Shown here: positions 37,755 through 50,454 of the stretch, one piece after another
Position numbering within the stretch: position 1 is the stretch's first letter
Layout: the number at the start of each line of letters is the position of its first letter
DNA from: Ischnura elegans
Lineage: Eukaryota; Arthropoda; Insecta; Odonata; Coenagrionidae
Reading direction: 5' to 3'
Length of the DNA: 64,000 nucleotides
Assembly (NCBI RefSeq): GCF_921293095.1
Contig: NC_060259.1
Span: 28,217,812 to 28,281,811, forward strand
Program-made: the position numbers and the translations under genes
The notes under the pieces: generated by a model
Told to the model about the DNA's origin: nothing
What the model saw: only the letters and a program-made list of their open reading frames with translations
Database searches by the model: none

Positions 37755-38110
37755 TTAAGGAGTGGGTGAAGAAAGAATTTGACCATTTGTTTTTGGGGAG
37801 GGGATCCTAAGGAGAGGAGAGTGGGTGATAAACACATTCATGAGAATATTTGCATCAATTTGTACTCTTTCAAATTGCTCTAAAACATCAAGCCTTGTGC
37901 CCTTACTTTTGAGGTGGAGAACTTTTGGTTGAAAAAGACAAGAATGAAAAGTCTGTACCAAATGTTTGGCGAGAAGTGATGTTTCATCCCCATTTTTCAT
38001 TCACCTTCTATGTTCTTTCATTCTGGTAATGAAACTTCTGCCTGTTTGACCAATGTAACACATGTTGCATGATTCACAATTAACTTTGTAAATTGATGGA
38101 TGGGATCTAT
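37755..38110 (-). pseudogene. GIY-YIG endonuclease domain of the Penelope-like element
   Basis: The minus strand encodes VNCESCNMCYIGQTGRSF, then ITRMKEHRR, the Cys-rich linker and GIY-YIG-type core seen in Penelope elements, followed, after a stop, by an open stretch (37755-38000) with the typical downstream SLLAKHL block. The stop after KEHRR splits the domain. Confidence 0.8.
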
Positions 38111-38645
38111 TTTGTCTTTGTTACAACACAGAACTTTACCGAGAGTGCAAGGGTTATAGAAAGAAACATTGAATTTATTTTTGGGGAATTTGCAAGCAAG
38201 CCTGTTGGAAAGGTCTCCCACAAACAATGACTGGCACCATTTTTTAGAATTCTCTGCGATGGGGGAAGGTAGCAAAGGTGTGAAATGGCTCGCATTTTCA
38301 ACTTTCTCTGAAGGATTTTAGTTATAGTATTCAAGCTGTAGCCATTTGAAATTGCAATTGATTTCATTGTGCAAAGTTCACAATTGAAATTGACTACATT
38401 TAAAGGTAGATTGACCAATCTATATAACATAGAATGAAAGGAGGATAATTTTTGGGAGGTTGGATGGCATGAGTAACTTAGAATGATTGTATCACTATAG
38501 CAAGGGTTTCTGTATACATCAAATTCATGTTTGTCACCAACTATGGATATGGAGAGACCGAGAAAGTTTAGTTGCTTGTTGGATTCTATTTCTACTGTGG
38601 AGGTAATGTTAGCATGTTAAGCATTTAAAAGATTCAGAAAATTAT

Positions 38646-39092
38646 CTAATTGTCTGACACTTCCGGTCCAGTGGCAGATGATGTCGTCAACATAACAGTA
38701 CCAGTAGAAGATGTTGGATAAGATGGAATACCCGAATCAAATAATTGGCGTTTTGAATTGTCCATAAATATTTCGGCTAACACAGGTGAAAGGGGGGACC
38801 CCAAGGCAAGGCCGTCTGTTTGGTGATAAATATTCTTATTGTACAAAAAACGATTTTGGTTAGCACACAGTTCCGTTAGATGATGAAGTTCACAAGACAC
38901 ACTGTAGTCAATGTTGTAGTCTCTCAATAAGTCTCTCGTAAGTAACAAGGTTTTTTGTATAGGTACAGAAGTAAACACATTTTTTACGTCATATGACACT
39001 AGCTTGGAGTTGGATGGTAACGTGAGGTTTTGAAGTTTCTGAGACAAAACGATGGAGCTCTTAACATTATATTTTGGTGAAAAACCAGGCAA
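38646..39092 (-). pseudogene. Penelope-like RT palm domain, frameshifted
   Basis: The open segment encodes the motif-A region (LVSYDVKNVFTSVPIQKTL) and the motif-B region (QTDGLALGSPLSPVLAEI). The Asp-Asp catalytic box (YCYVDDIICHWTG) follows in a different frame around 38700, which requires a frameshift near 38730. It is therefore a broken coding fragment of the element spanning 37240-39990. Confidence 0.85.
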
Positions 39093-39990
39093 TTGCCTAA
39101 AGATGATATTTAATTTAGAGGCTAACTAATAGGACAGTGAGCCTATGCATGAAATCACTGGGCAAACAAGCATTCCATCTTTATGAAACTTTGGAAGGCC
39201 ATAAAATCTTGGAGGTTGAGGATTCATCTGATGTAACTTCCTTTCCTCACTGTCACTGAATAAATTAGAGCAGGAAGATAAAGCTTTTTTTTAACACTTT
39301 TTTTGGAATCTATCTGTTACATCATGGGGGAGAATCACGAATGAGGTATCCTCCAACACATAATCACATTTGGCGATGTGCAACACCTTACGATGTTTTA
39401 TCACACTGTTACTTTTGTCTGCCTTGGAAATAATCAAATCTTTGTTTAACTTCTCAATGATTGATCAAAATCAACTTGGTTGTGATTAATTTTTATGCAG
39501 TGAGATATACATACTTGGATTAGGAAAGGTGGAACTAATTGTATCTGCACAGTTTTGTTTGATGCCTACATTCTCACGCCAAAGGGCTACTTGTACGTCG
39601 ACTACGTCGAAAAAATTTTTACACTTGGTGGAAGTTTTTTAACCTTCTGAAAACACATCAATTGGTTTTTACTTGTCAGGAAATAATTCTCTAACAATGG
39701 GGGAAAATGAGGGTTACACCTCGGGAAAATCATTGATAGATGATATTTCAGCCACTCAGAGTAAGTATCTCTAGAAAGACTTGTCAACAGGTCGGCTGCA
39801 GTTTGAAGTTTGGGCATAAAACTTTATGTTGCATGAAGGCCTTCGATCTGAGGATGCTGCCTGCAATTTCAGTGAATCTGTTGTCGCCAAAAGACAACGG
39901 ATGCAGTGGAAACCCGAAGAGAATGCAGAGATCATCTGATCAACATCATGAAAATCTTCAAACCTTCTTTAAGTTGCATGCTTGAAACAA

Positions 39991-41963
39991 ATCTAGCATT
40001 AGTGTTGAAAATCAATATTGTAATGAATAACTTGTTATCTAAGACAACAAAATTGGTTTTGGACTGTTACAAAAAGCAATCAATATCTAATACATATAGA
40101 ATCAAATATTTTGTAACAATTAATGAATGGATAACTAAAGATTCTAACGCGATGGCATATTTTAGCCTACGGATTAGGATTCCCCACGATGCAAATTTTG
40201 TTTGCAGTTTCGATTCACAAGGAGGTTTAGTTCCGAAAAAGGGGAGGGCAGATAGTTTTTTAATTAACATATTTTTCTATTACCGCAACAACTTACAATC
40301 AGAACATGCTAAAAATACTCCATTATATATTGCTGTACAAATGCTCACCGCGTAAAATGTATCCTTGGATATTTCGTTTTTCGGCCCCTGGCAGAGGGGA
40401 TTCATACACCGACGGCAAAAATTTAAGCAATGAGTGAACCTGGGCCCAATTGAAGCCGCTACTTGTTTTACTATTAAAACTAAACTAAATGTGAACTGAC
40501 TCAAGCTTAAAACAAAACTCTCCTCAAACGACAATGCGTCTTGTTATTGACAAGACGATGATTATAACAGCTATGATCAGAATAAGGTCTCAAGAGAAGA
40601 CAAAATCATACATTAGATGATCCCCACCCCCATACGTAAGACCCAAAGTTTAAGTAGAGCCGAAAGAACCCTTTTCATTTTCGACGTGGTAACAGAATGG
40701 GCCATTACTCATCCTGCTATCATGCAAACAAATCAAGGTCACCGACCACCCCTATTCCCAAAAATATAATGCTACTTCTAAAGCATACCTATTGTGTTGA
40801 TTTGCAGTGGGGTGCTTAAGAATTGATTACCAAATACTTCTAAAGCTTTAGTTACCAACTGTGGTAAAGAGGCTATGACCGTTAGCGAAAGGCAAACAGT
40901 GCATTGCTTTTCAGTATAGAGACCCAATCTCGCATTCCTATTTTATTGTATATTCCAGCACTTAATGTTGTAAATAACATTTACACTTCACCAAAGTGAG
41001 GTAATTCCTAACTGAAGTTCTGAAGCACACTACACGAAATGTATTTCATTCGATATGTTGATCGTTCAACAATGCGATGAACATCAGTAAGATTTATATT
41101 GTCTCTTGAAGCAAAAAAATCTTCCCTCACGGAAAATCTCTTCTTCGTCAAAACAACAGCCTCACCTCACCAACCTATCTAATGGCAAAACGATCTCCTT
41201 GGGAGGTGGAAGCCTTCAGCGCAGACTCAGGCCTGTAAGGAACGCCTGACGAGGTGCGGCCATTAAAAATTCATAACTCCCCTAGTAATCAAGATAAAGT
41301 TACAAATCTTTCACCAAAAATAAATTTATAATTTAATTAAATTTCATACACACCATATATGGACCTATATCGTAAGATATGAAAGTTAGCAGGCGATTGA
41401 TTTGTACCATGCAAAATTCCAGATTTTTCGTCCGAAAGATATATAAACACACATAACAATGTTGAAACTGAGTTATGAACAAATTAATGTTTACCAGTAT
41501 GGAAAAAAATGTACAATAAATGTTTCCTGCAAGCATCAACTTAATACTAAGAACAGTCTGCCGGCAAATGGATTAGGAATATAAACTCAGAAAAGTCAAG
41601 TTACAAGCCGAAATTCAAGGAAATATTTTTATAATAATTGTTATAAACAAAATCGAATTACTATTGTCTCCAATAAACGTAGCGACCCTTTCTGCTTCAA
41701 AATATAGTTTTAAACTTGTGGAACAAGCAAATTCAAATAATCGCAAAAAAATTGTTCCTCGCCATCTGATAAATTGTTCCAGAACTACACCAAATATGTA
41801 TATGATTTTTGTACGTGCACTGAGCCCTCTATATATCTATGGCGGTATGCAATGGTATGGTGGTATGGTATGGAGCCCTCTATTTTCTCCATGGTGGTAT
41901 GCAATACCTCTCAGCAAAAAATTTGTCTACAGTATTAATACTTAGACAAGTGGCTTTTAGATA
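39991..41963. other. No supported gene
   Basis: AT-rich sequence without recognisable exons or transposon ends. Two copies of a GGTATGCAATACC-like word (about 41898 and 43970) and a short TGGTATGG-rich run near 41850 are the only internal repetition noticed. Confidence 0.35.
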
Positions 41964-42003
41964 TTCATCAATTATGCGAAAGACCCACAGAGAAAAAATC
42001 ATT

Positions 42004-42076
42004 CGCCTTGACCGGGATTCGAACCCGGATCCCCCGATTTCCGGTCGAGTGCTTTAGCCAGTTAAGCTACCGAGGC
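42004..42076 (-). tRNA. tRNA-like sequence, left arm of foldback (probable SINE head)
   Basis: The minus strand folds as a cloverleaf: acceptor GCCTCGG with TCAAGGC, D-arm GCTTAACTGGCTAAAGC, anticodon arm CTCGA/TCGGG, and T-arm CGGGTTCGAATCCCG. The B box GGTTCGAATCC is perfect and the A box TAGCTTAACTGG has one mismatch. The 7-base loop reads CCGGAAA, giving a nominal GGA (Ser) anticodon, but position 33 is C rather than U and there is no long variable arm, both wrong for tRNA-Ser. A functional tRNA gene is unlikely. Confidence 0.6.
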
Positions 42077-42173
42077 GTCAATCTTCCCTGTGGATATTTT
42101 CGGACACTACCGGACAAGAGTCCGGTCCTGTCCTGTCCAGTAGTGTCCGAAAATATCCACAGGAAAGAATGAC

Positions 42174-42246
42174 GCCTCGGTAGCTTAACTGGCTAAAGCA
42201 CTCGACCGGAAATTGGGGGATCCGGGTTCGAATCCCGGTCAAGGCG
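42174..42246 (+). tRNA. tRNA-like sequence, right arm of foldback (probable SINE head)
   Basis: Mirror copy of the left-arm tRNA-like sequence, differing at one base (AAATTGG instead of AAATCGG in the anticodon stem). Same intact B box, near-intact A box and atypical C33. The single difference shows the arms were not homogenised very recently. Confidence 0.6.
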
Positions 42247-42495
42247 AATGATTTTTTTCTCTGTGGATCTTTCGCACGATTGTGCATTGCGGGTGACTCC
42301 CGTAAAAGTTATCACCGCGGCTAGTCCCGGTATACTTAAAACTTCATCAATTATTTATAAACATGATTAATTAAGCTGGTGAAATAAAGTTCATTGGAGA
42401 GCCATCTTACAAATTACTATCATTTCAATATTTCCAGAAATTGCGAGGGAGGAAAGGGGAGGCAGCCATCCAAATCCTCGATCTTGGGGTCATGC

Positions 42496-42740
42496 CAGGG
42501 GTACCGAGTTATAAAAAAATATTGGGGGGCTCAAAGCGGGGTCTGGCCCCGGTAAATTTTACAGTTTTTTAAAGCATTTTAGATAGTCACATGATCAACA
42601 TTACAACCCTGAAAAATCGACTCTCAATAACTGGACACTCCGAGGAAAATTGACAAGTCTTACACATTTTTTCCTCACCCCCAGAACAAATTTTTGAGGG
42701 GGCTAAGGCCCCCTCGGGCCCCATGGAGTCAGTACCACTG
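42496..42740. mobile_element. hAT-type MITE, 245 bp
   Basis: The ends CAGGGGTACCG and CAGTACCACTG are imperfect inverted repeats. Flanking octamers GGTCATGC (42488-42495) and GGTCAGGC (42741-42748) match at seven of eight bases. Confidence 0.68.
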
Positions 42741-43089
42741 GGTCAGGCACAAGGCTGACAACATCACTCCGCAAAACCGACCTGTATAGAAACATCAACA
42801 AGAAGCCTCGGATGGAAATGCTAGTTTTAGACCCAAGCCTAATTAGAAGTGTACAGTACTCCTGATTTTAAAGCATTTTAATAAAACAGTGACAATATGA
42901 AGGGTAAACTCAAATGGCTGAAAAAATTTATCTCCAATAGTCATCCTAATAGCACAATAAATCACTGAGTTTAGGAGTGGGAAGGGGAGTTCCATCAGAG
43001 TTACCAAACCACTACCTCTCAACTGATAAGGCTTACAGGAATATTAGTTCCTTGCCATGGACACAACCCTAGCCAAACACACAAACAAC

Positions 43090-43235
43090 TAGTGATGGGT
43101 CAAGGTGGTCATTCAAGTGATGTTGATCACCATTCACTTGAATGAGTCACTTCCGAATAATTAATTCTCAGCGATTAAAATTCAATGGTCATACTATAGT
43201 GATTGAAATAGGTCAGTCATGAAAAACACATCACT
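43090..43235. mobile_element. Short hAT-like MITE
   Basis: The ends TAGTGATGGGTCA and AACACATCACTA are inverted repeats of the same style as the hAT element at 60428-62694. No matching target duplication is seen. Confidence 0.5.
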
Positions 43236-44339
43236 AGATCCAGAATCAATTTTCGTAACTTTAGCTAAGCACTTCTCGGGGCACAGCTATTGAAATACTT
43301 ATTAACGTTTAAGCAACCAAGGTCGACATAGAGTAGTTCCGTCACTGTATTTAATACTTAGCAATGATGAAGGGCCACTTCAATGGGGATATTTGCCTTC
43401 TTCCTCACCTAAGAAGTCACAATTTAAATATGGCAAGTACTATGTGATTAGAAAAATGGTGAGAGATTGTAAGACTACCGTGCATCACATACTCTGAAGA
43501 TTTCGTTTCTTTCAAACTCCATCAATACATCACTTCCATTCTGCTTTCATTACAAACTTATCTCGCGTACTCCCAGAGGAGTGAATTCAATATTTGACTT
43601 CTAGCATCTTTATGAAGAGGCTTAATACATCTTGATTTTAATCCTCTCAAAAGTATTAATTTTCATGGTCCTTGTCTGGAGGTCTTATTTTGAGAGATAG
43701 CCCAAACATACTACCGCTTAATTTCTCCCTTTTGAGCATGACGTATACTCAAAACTCACCTAAAGATAAAATAAGTTTACCTACTTGAGCTAAAAAAATA
43801 TTTCCTAAAAATATTTATGTTTACTCAATCTCAAGTTTTTCCTCCAGGCTTTATTTACTGAAAAAACACAAGAGCCGTTCCCAAGATATATTTGACTGTT
43901 AGCAAAATTACATCCATACATTCTAAAATCTAGAGGTTTAAAAATAATTTTTCCCGCTACCCCTTGGTGGTATGCAATACCGCTAACCGATAATCGTCTG
44001 AAATCTGGTTTGAGTAGACATAAGGCTTCATGTCTACCCAAACCAGACCTCTGTTTCAACATATATTCATCAACTGTTCGTGAAACTGGCTGAACAAAAA
44101 CTTTCATACATGAGCCACGTTACAGGTTCCTGTCTTCTCAATTTTCCCAGAAAAATACGGAGCCGGCTACTCATCCCCCTCCATTAGCCACTGCTCACAG
44201 AGGACCTCTCTTTGAAGGAAGTAATCGCACACAAAAGTGTAAACAACAACCAACGTCGCGCAGCCCATGCACACAGAAGTGACGACACGCTTGGCATGAG
44301 TTCGTAACGTCATCAACTTACCTCCGAAAAGTTTAAGGC

Positions 44340-45010
44340 CCTGGATTTTTTTTCGCGGATAGCGGCTTCGCGGCTAATTATCCTGCAAATTCCCTCATTT
44401 TTGCGCTATTTTTTTCTATGAAATAGGCGACGATAGATCGAGAAACCGAAAAATGGGCGTCTCCTGATTTTTCAAACTCTACCACAATCCACGATAATAT
44501 AGGAATTGGCGAACGAGCCCATTCCAGTGTTCAAAACTTAAATTACAGCCTGATCGTAAGTTTGGATAGGTGTGAATTTAGCCCATTACTTTCAAGAACT
44601 TCATTTAAACATGCCAAGTCATGGTCACATTAAAATGCTGATATTTCTCCCTCTGCGTGAGCGTGACATTTATTATAATCGAAATGAAAACAAACGGTAT
44701 CGATGTAGTGAAGTCTTCTCGGGAATTCCAACAGGAATATTGAAAAGGCATTGCCGACGTTTCGATGGCTACCTCCGCCATCGTCCTAAGGGCACTTAGT
44801 CATTCAACGCCCAGAAGACGATGATCCCGAGATGTCTTCTTTCATGATTCACTGTTTGTGTAAATGAAACACGGAAACAAAGCGCGGACGCACATGACTT
44901 ACGGCACCGCGCTCTTGAGAAATGAAATGCTTATTCGAAATCGATCAACCCCAACGCTAATTATCCTGCAAATTGCCTCATTCTTTGCGCTATTTTTTTC
45001 CTATGAAGGC
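44340..45010. repeat. Diverged ~50-bp direct duplication in a CpG-rich stretch
   Basis: CTAATTATCCTGCAAATT followed by CCTCATT..TGCGCTATTTTTTTC and TATGAA occurs at about 44377-44424 and again at 44955-45006 in the same orientation. The surroundings are richer in CpG than most of the window. Confidence 0.6.
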
Positions 45011-48000
45011 CGCCATGGACTTTAGGATACTATAATATCCCGCGGTTAATTTATTTTTTCTTTAAATCGGTATTAACATGGGAGAACCTAATTACATTTT
45101 AAATCTCGTAAACTAGATGAAATTAAAGTAAAAGCAGTTGCTGATAAGTGGTGGCACATCGTAGTTTCAGATAAATCTTACCATGGTGCCCTTCAATAGC
45201 ATGCACCATGAGCATAAAAACAATTATATTTTGACGCGCTGACGCAATATATTCCGAAATACTGCTGCTCACCGATAGTATAAACAAGACTAAAAATTGT
45301 AATTTATTAACTTTTTTGCATTGTCAAAGATTAAAAATCAGTCAAACGGCTTTGTAAACTCGAATGCGAACGTGGACTCTTCTAAGGAAGAAGCTCTTCC
45401 CCAATTTACCTACGCTTGCATATAAATTTAAGTGATACCAGAGGAAACTCTGTATCCGACGGCAGCATTGTGTTGGCATTGGAACTGGATATTCTAAACG
45501 TTAAGATACCAAATAATTGTAACATGTGGCCCCATATGAGAAACCATGTTAAAGAGAAAAGTAAAACGTTTATTCGCAATCCCACGCCCGAACTTCAACT
45601 AATTCACAGTACACGGACACTCGCAAATAGCAATGATGTTCCCTGCTGGAGACAAAAAGAACAGAGCTAAAGATAACGCAGCAGTCTGCATACATAACGA
45701 CATATGTGACTAACAGTACATAGCGAAGTAACTCAGACCGCTGTATCGCCATTTCCTAGACCCCATGGGGCTCTACCGGATCGAAGTCGTTCCTAACAGG
45801 CAAATTAGTATGCTAGAAAATAGCAATTATTCTTTTAAATCAACGCGACGCCATAAAAATATTTTTAATACTTCGGAGACGTTTTGAAATATCATGACAA
45901 AAAATCTTATTCATTGACTCTCAACCATTCTTATTTTTGCAAACCTACAGTGCAATTTTGCTCAGGTTTACTATTCATTTCAGCCCACTGTGCGACTGCG
46001 ACAGCATTTTTGAGAGGAAGATTGATTACGCGTTAAATGGACGTACGCAATCTGTGGCACAAACCGCACCTAGTTCTTATTGAAAACCAATATTGGCATA
46101 GACATACTGCATAGGCATAAATTTGAATTTTATTTTTCGAATCTCATCATAGAACATAGTAATAATCATAAAAATAGGGCGACGTTAGGATAAGATTGCT
46201 AATTTTTCCTCCTATGCCATTAAAAAATATATAAAAACAGATGCATACTACTTTTGCCAAGTGTCGAATGGTTAAAACATGTTCTCAATATCCACAAGTA
46301 TGCAACTCCGGCGAAGGAAATGACTTATTCCCGAAAAATTATTTCTTGGCCAGGTATTCATTCCCTTAATAAATTGTTTGTGACCGCTATAATATACGCC
46401 CTACTCTTAAAACTGAACAATGCCATTGAAAGACGATTAGGTGACATCACCATGGACGCACGTAGCACAACATTTCTGCAAATAGGGATTCAATGACCAG
46501 ACAGAGCCGAAAAGGACTTAATGAAAAAATCTTAGATACCTCTTTCATTTCCATTAATTTTTAATCAAGATGTGCCATGGATATATTAATCTCTTAACCA
46601 ATTCACGACCAACAGCTAATAAAGATATATACGACAATATTGTTGTCTCTGTAGAATTCGCTAATTGAGAAGCAAAAATAGATAATTCCACATAATTTAT
46701 TCGTGCGACCATGGGATCGTCGTAAAACGCCATCATCAGGCACAAAACTCACCGCTGAAAAAATAAGTCAATACATACAAGTACGTACCAGTGGTTTTTG
46801 ATCGGATTGTTTCGCACTTGATGATGATGTTCAACCTCTAAACCATATTCGCATATGTAAATTATGTGGAACCACCAATTATTAGCTTTTCAATCAAAAT
46901 ATACGAAAGGTTCTCCGAAATTTTTTTCCACATATTAATATGAAGAACTCATTTTTCGCAGATGAGGGTTAGAGTACTTATTATTAAACCTTAACCACAT
47001 CGTACCAACAGCTAATTCAACTATAGATACGATTACTATTTGTCATACAGGTCAGATTTCCAATTCTCCTATTCAACGGTTCTCCCTCTATCCCGTTGTC
47101 CCATTAGTTTCATTATCCTCACGGAATGGCACGATCTTTTGTGCCCCGCAATCAATTCTTACCTCGACGGGCCGTTTGCAAGAACTCAAACCCTGTGACT
47201 CCTGAATGTTTAATATTCTCAGAAGAAGCAATACAGCATATCGACGAATATTAGTACTGTATTTTAAAACTTTTCGAATTTTACCTAACAGATGCATAAA
47301 CTACGTAATCGCAACGTTGTTTTCATTGCTGTTAAATTTAATTAAATAGTTACCTTAAGCGTTTAAAAACACAAATAACGTCGTTTCCTGCAATTTTATG
47401 TATGTTATTCATTGCAAGCACTACTGCTGTGTTTTCCACTCTGCAAAAGCAAGCGCGGAAGACAAATAGGAGATGCTGTTTAACCATTCTAAAGATGTAC
47501 AACTGTTTATAAAAAATTGGTAAAGTCGGTACCCTACGGATCATTTCAGAAAAAATTTCAAATCAGAAGAACGTGAGAAGATCATACGGATCTCATTAAT
47601 CGTGAAAAAAGTGTTAAAATTAAACAGAAGAAAATTGACAATGACGTTAATTGAGATAAAGATACAGCCAGCATTTTAAAAATTCCCTACAACATCCCTG
47701 TGAAGAGTGTGGCTATTCAAATGCAGAGAATCTTTTATCTAATGGACCATGTTTCCTGAACGCACAACCTGTCATACAGTAATTATTAGAAATTCTTAAC
47801 AGTAATTTCGAGAGGAATTCGAAATGATCAATCACCTGATAATTTTGATATCTAAAAGATAATACTACTACGGGAATTGCAATGTCTGGTTCTTTCCCGG
47901 CGAAAAGTAGCAGTGAAGATTTCTCTGGTTCTGCACTGGGTGATGTCCTCCATATCTCCTACCGGCGGAAGGGCTTCACCCGGGGCAGAACCCGAGAAGT

Positions 48001-48406
48001 CTTCATTGCTACTACAGAGAATCATTAACGTAAACTCTATGAACTTTACCTGCTTGTTAGTCATTGGGGGCAATACTGTAACCATTACTCCGAAAGTTGC
48101 ACAATGCGTGCCGAGGACGGACAAAGAGACTTCAATTGCATTCAAAAGTGTTGAAAGCACATAGAATGTGAATTGGAGTACCTAAGTAGCAAAATATCTG
48201 CACAAACATGCTATGAGTATCACAATCCCCTAATTATTTCTCGGTTAGCTTCGAGTAAGTGATTTCCCACGCATATATGTATACATATTTCAACCAATTA
48301 TTACGCTACCATAAGTAATAGATATCAAATAATGCGTGAAACTTTGAAATATTTAACTTTAGGATTACACACCCAAACTCAGTGAAACATTAATCTCGAT
48401 ACTACG
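45011..48406. other. No supported gene
   Basis: Mixed AT-rich sequence without domain-bearing reading frames. A GC-richer block at about 47920-48010 is open on the minus strand but shows no recognisable domain; it may be a repeat. Confidence 0.35.
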
Positions 48407-48517
48407 TTATTAAAATAAGACATTGCAATATTTCCACTGAGTTTTGTAAATAATACTCTTCCACTGAGTTATAGTAATAAAACTCAGTGGAAATATTGCA
48501 ATGTCTTATTTTAATAA
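48407..48517. repeat. Perfect 39-bp inverted repeat with 33-base loop
   Basis: Arm 48407-48445 (TTATTAAAATAAGACATTGC onward to GAGTTTT) is exactly complementary to 48479-48517. A third CCACTGAGTT word lies in the loop. The foldback is bracketed by a 12-bp direct repeat CTCGATACTACG (near 48395-48406 and 48562-48574). Confidence 0.85.
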
Positions 48518-50157
48518 TATAAAGAACTTCCACCATATCGTGTCCAACATCATACAAGATACTCGATACTACGATTAACTTCAACGGCCTAGCATCAGAG
48601 GGTATACAGAATTGTTTAATGCATTACTTTAAATGCAGTAACATAGTGGAAGTGGACTTAATTCCTGTGCAAAGCAGTAGTGAGTAAAATATGAGACTTG
48701 TTGAGCGCAAGGAAAGAAGGAAAACTTGCAGGATACCGTGGATTTGAAAGCTTCGCTACAACAGCATCCTTGCCTCGTTCGCATTGTATTTTCTCGTTTA
48801 GAATCGCAAATCGCATCCGCGATGCGCCATTCTATCAGCATCGCAACATCCGGCTGCAACTAGGTGTTTTGATCCTAAAATGCATCATCAGCTGTAAGAG
48901 AGTCGGGATATTAGCATCTCAGGATGATATTATTAGTTAGCAGCATGAAGCAATGTCATTAAGAATAGAATACTTGCATTCTCACGTAAGACAATCTTTT
49001 TATAACGCGAATAAATTAATGAAATTCACAATCACAGCAGCAAATGTTCGATCTTAATGATACCCAACAGAATTATTTCTGAGTTTTGCCAGCATACTTC
49101 ACTAAAAACCGGTTACATTTCTAAACGTTGCTTCGTTATAGCAGTGGGCAAAAAATCTTTTTTCTTCGATTCATCACTGAAGATTCTTTTTTCTTTCTTA
49201 TTCTTGAATTTTAGAATTTACACCCTTCGTAAATCCATAACATATTAGCCATAAACCCATAAACAACCATATGAAACCTACTTAATTTTATGCCATTATT
49301 TCGTTAATAAATCCACACTCAATAGCGACCGCCATTTGATCTCGTGAATCACGGTCCATATAGATCCACTGTTATTATTAATCCACATAGGAACGTCGCT
49401 AGGACCACTAAACAAGCTCCTAGTCTAGTTCGCCTGATTTCATCTATCAGCATGGGTACGATAACAGGTAATATACGTAACAACAGGCGTATGACCAGTC
49501 ATTATATTCATCTCACTAACAAGAGCCTTAACATGATATTTATACGATGTCCGAAACGAAATCATATTTCAAGAGGATTAATTACGGCACATAAGCAATG
49601 ACATCACGACAAACAGCAGACGCGGTTCACCCTGAAGGAGAAAATGAACCAGAAAGCATATGATGCAACGAACATATGAAAAGTGTGCGGCAACTTGGGA
49701 GTTATTTTATGCATTAAACTCACAAGATAATGGCTGCATGAGAAAGATTATTCATTCACTGTAACTCATTTTTCCTTCCGTCTGTCAATTCTTTTCATGA
49801 ATTACGATTCCGGTCTAAAATAACGGCCCCAACGTGGCTGGTTAACAAGACAGCCTCCCCAAGGCTTCGAATTTCTAATTAATTCTACCAGAAGCACCCG
49901 AAATATATTTTTTTTTGCATTTTGAGGCAAAAAAGTTTTCGCCAAAAGAACTGGTTATATTTGGAAAACTCTCAAACAATTTACACGGCATCAGTTTAAG
50001 TCTGGGAGTACCCCACTAGAGGCATCTTTAGGGAAAAATGGAATGCACAATATGAGTCAAACTGGAGAAGTACCATACACAATTTAGGTGGCAGCTAATT
50101 AAAATAAAAATCTTGGCAACGCTGTAAACGATGATTCTAGGGGGCGGCTATGGGATA

Positions 50158-50167
50158 AAGATGGCGG
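50158..50167 (+). promoter_or_regulatory. YY1-like AAGATGGCGG motif in a CpG-richer island
   Basis: AAGATGGCGG fits the core of the YY1/pho promoter motif and could double as a start codon context. It lies at the head of a locally CpG-rich 50130-50420 stretch, and a GTAAGT donor occurs near 50375. This would suit a plus-strand first exon, but no downstream exon was found. Confidence 0.2.
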
Positions 50168-50454
50168 AAAGAAGCCGTTCGGGTTTTTGCCGTCCTCCAT
50201 TGAATCCTAAAATACCCCGATGAAGAAAAGCCACGAGAAACGCAAGTGGGGACAACACTGCACATTCGTGATATTTTCGAGCAGGAATACGATTCAAGAA
50301 AAGGGAGGAAAGACGAACGTGCGGTTCACGACGGCATTTGCCACATCCAGAGGGCTAACAAGCTTGTAAGTGGCCGCCATTTCGACGAGGAAGCGCAAAC
50401 CTAGGAGTAAATCACGAATATTTCAATTTAGGATAGGCCAGCCAGTCGGTCAAT

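Larger units (their letters stand above)
37240..39990 (-). mobile_element. Penelope-like retroelement, degenerate
   Basis: Minus-strand pieces in several frames assemble in the canonical order of a Penelope-like element: an N-terminal segment (39817-39602), an RT finger block PRFYGLPKFHKDG near 39200, the palm block SYDVKNVFTSVPIQ and QTDGLALGSPLSPVLAEIFM (39092-38750), a YCYVDD catalytic box near 38690, a thumb/linker region (38430-38110), and a GIY-YIG nuclease with CYIGQTGRSF and MKEHR near 38070-38010. A hammerhead-like motif lies beyond the 3' end at 37279-37310. Frameshifts (for example between LAEIF and the YVDD box) and stops show it is inactive. RT plus C-terminal GIY-YIG is diagnostic of the endonuclease-bearing Penelope group. 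Confidence 0.88.
41964..42354. mobile_element. Retroposed head-to-head tRNA-like foldback (41976-42342) with 12-bp target duplication
   Basis: A ~300-bp palindrome (41976-42275) carries one tRNA-like sequence per arm in divergent orientation, followed by a ~67-bp unique tail. TTCATCAATTAT is repeated exactly at 41964-41975 and 42343-42354. A 12-bp duplication is typical of LINE-mediated retroposition, so this looks like a tRNA-derived SINE whose head was inverted and duplicated before or during insertion. It has no poly-A tail. Confidence 0.72.

Noticed and set aside
44572..44799. Plus-strand 75-codon frame
   Set aside because: Its 3' half contains a GCCGACGTTTCGATGGC-type word typical of dispersed elements; no protein signature.
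47852..48164. GC-richer block open on both strands
   Set aside because: Could be a dispersed repeat, but no second copy or terminal structure is present in the window.
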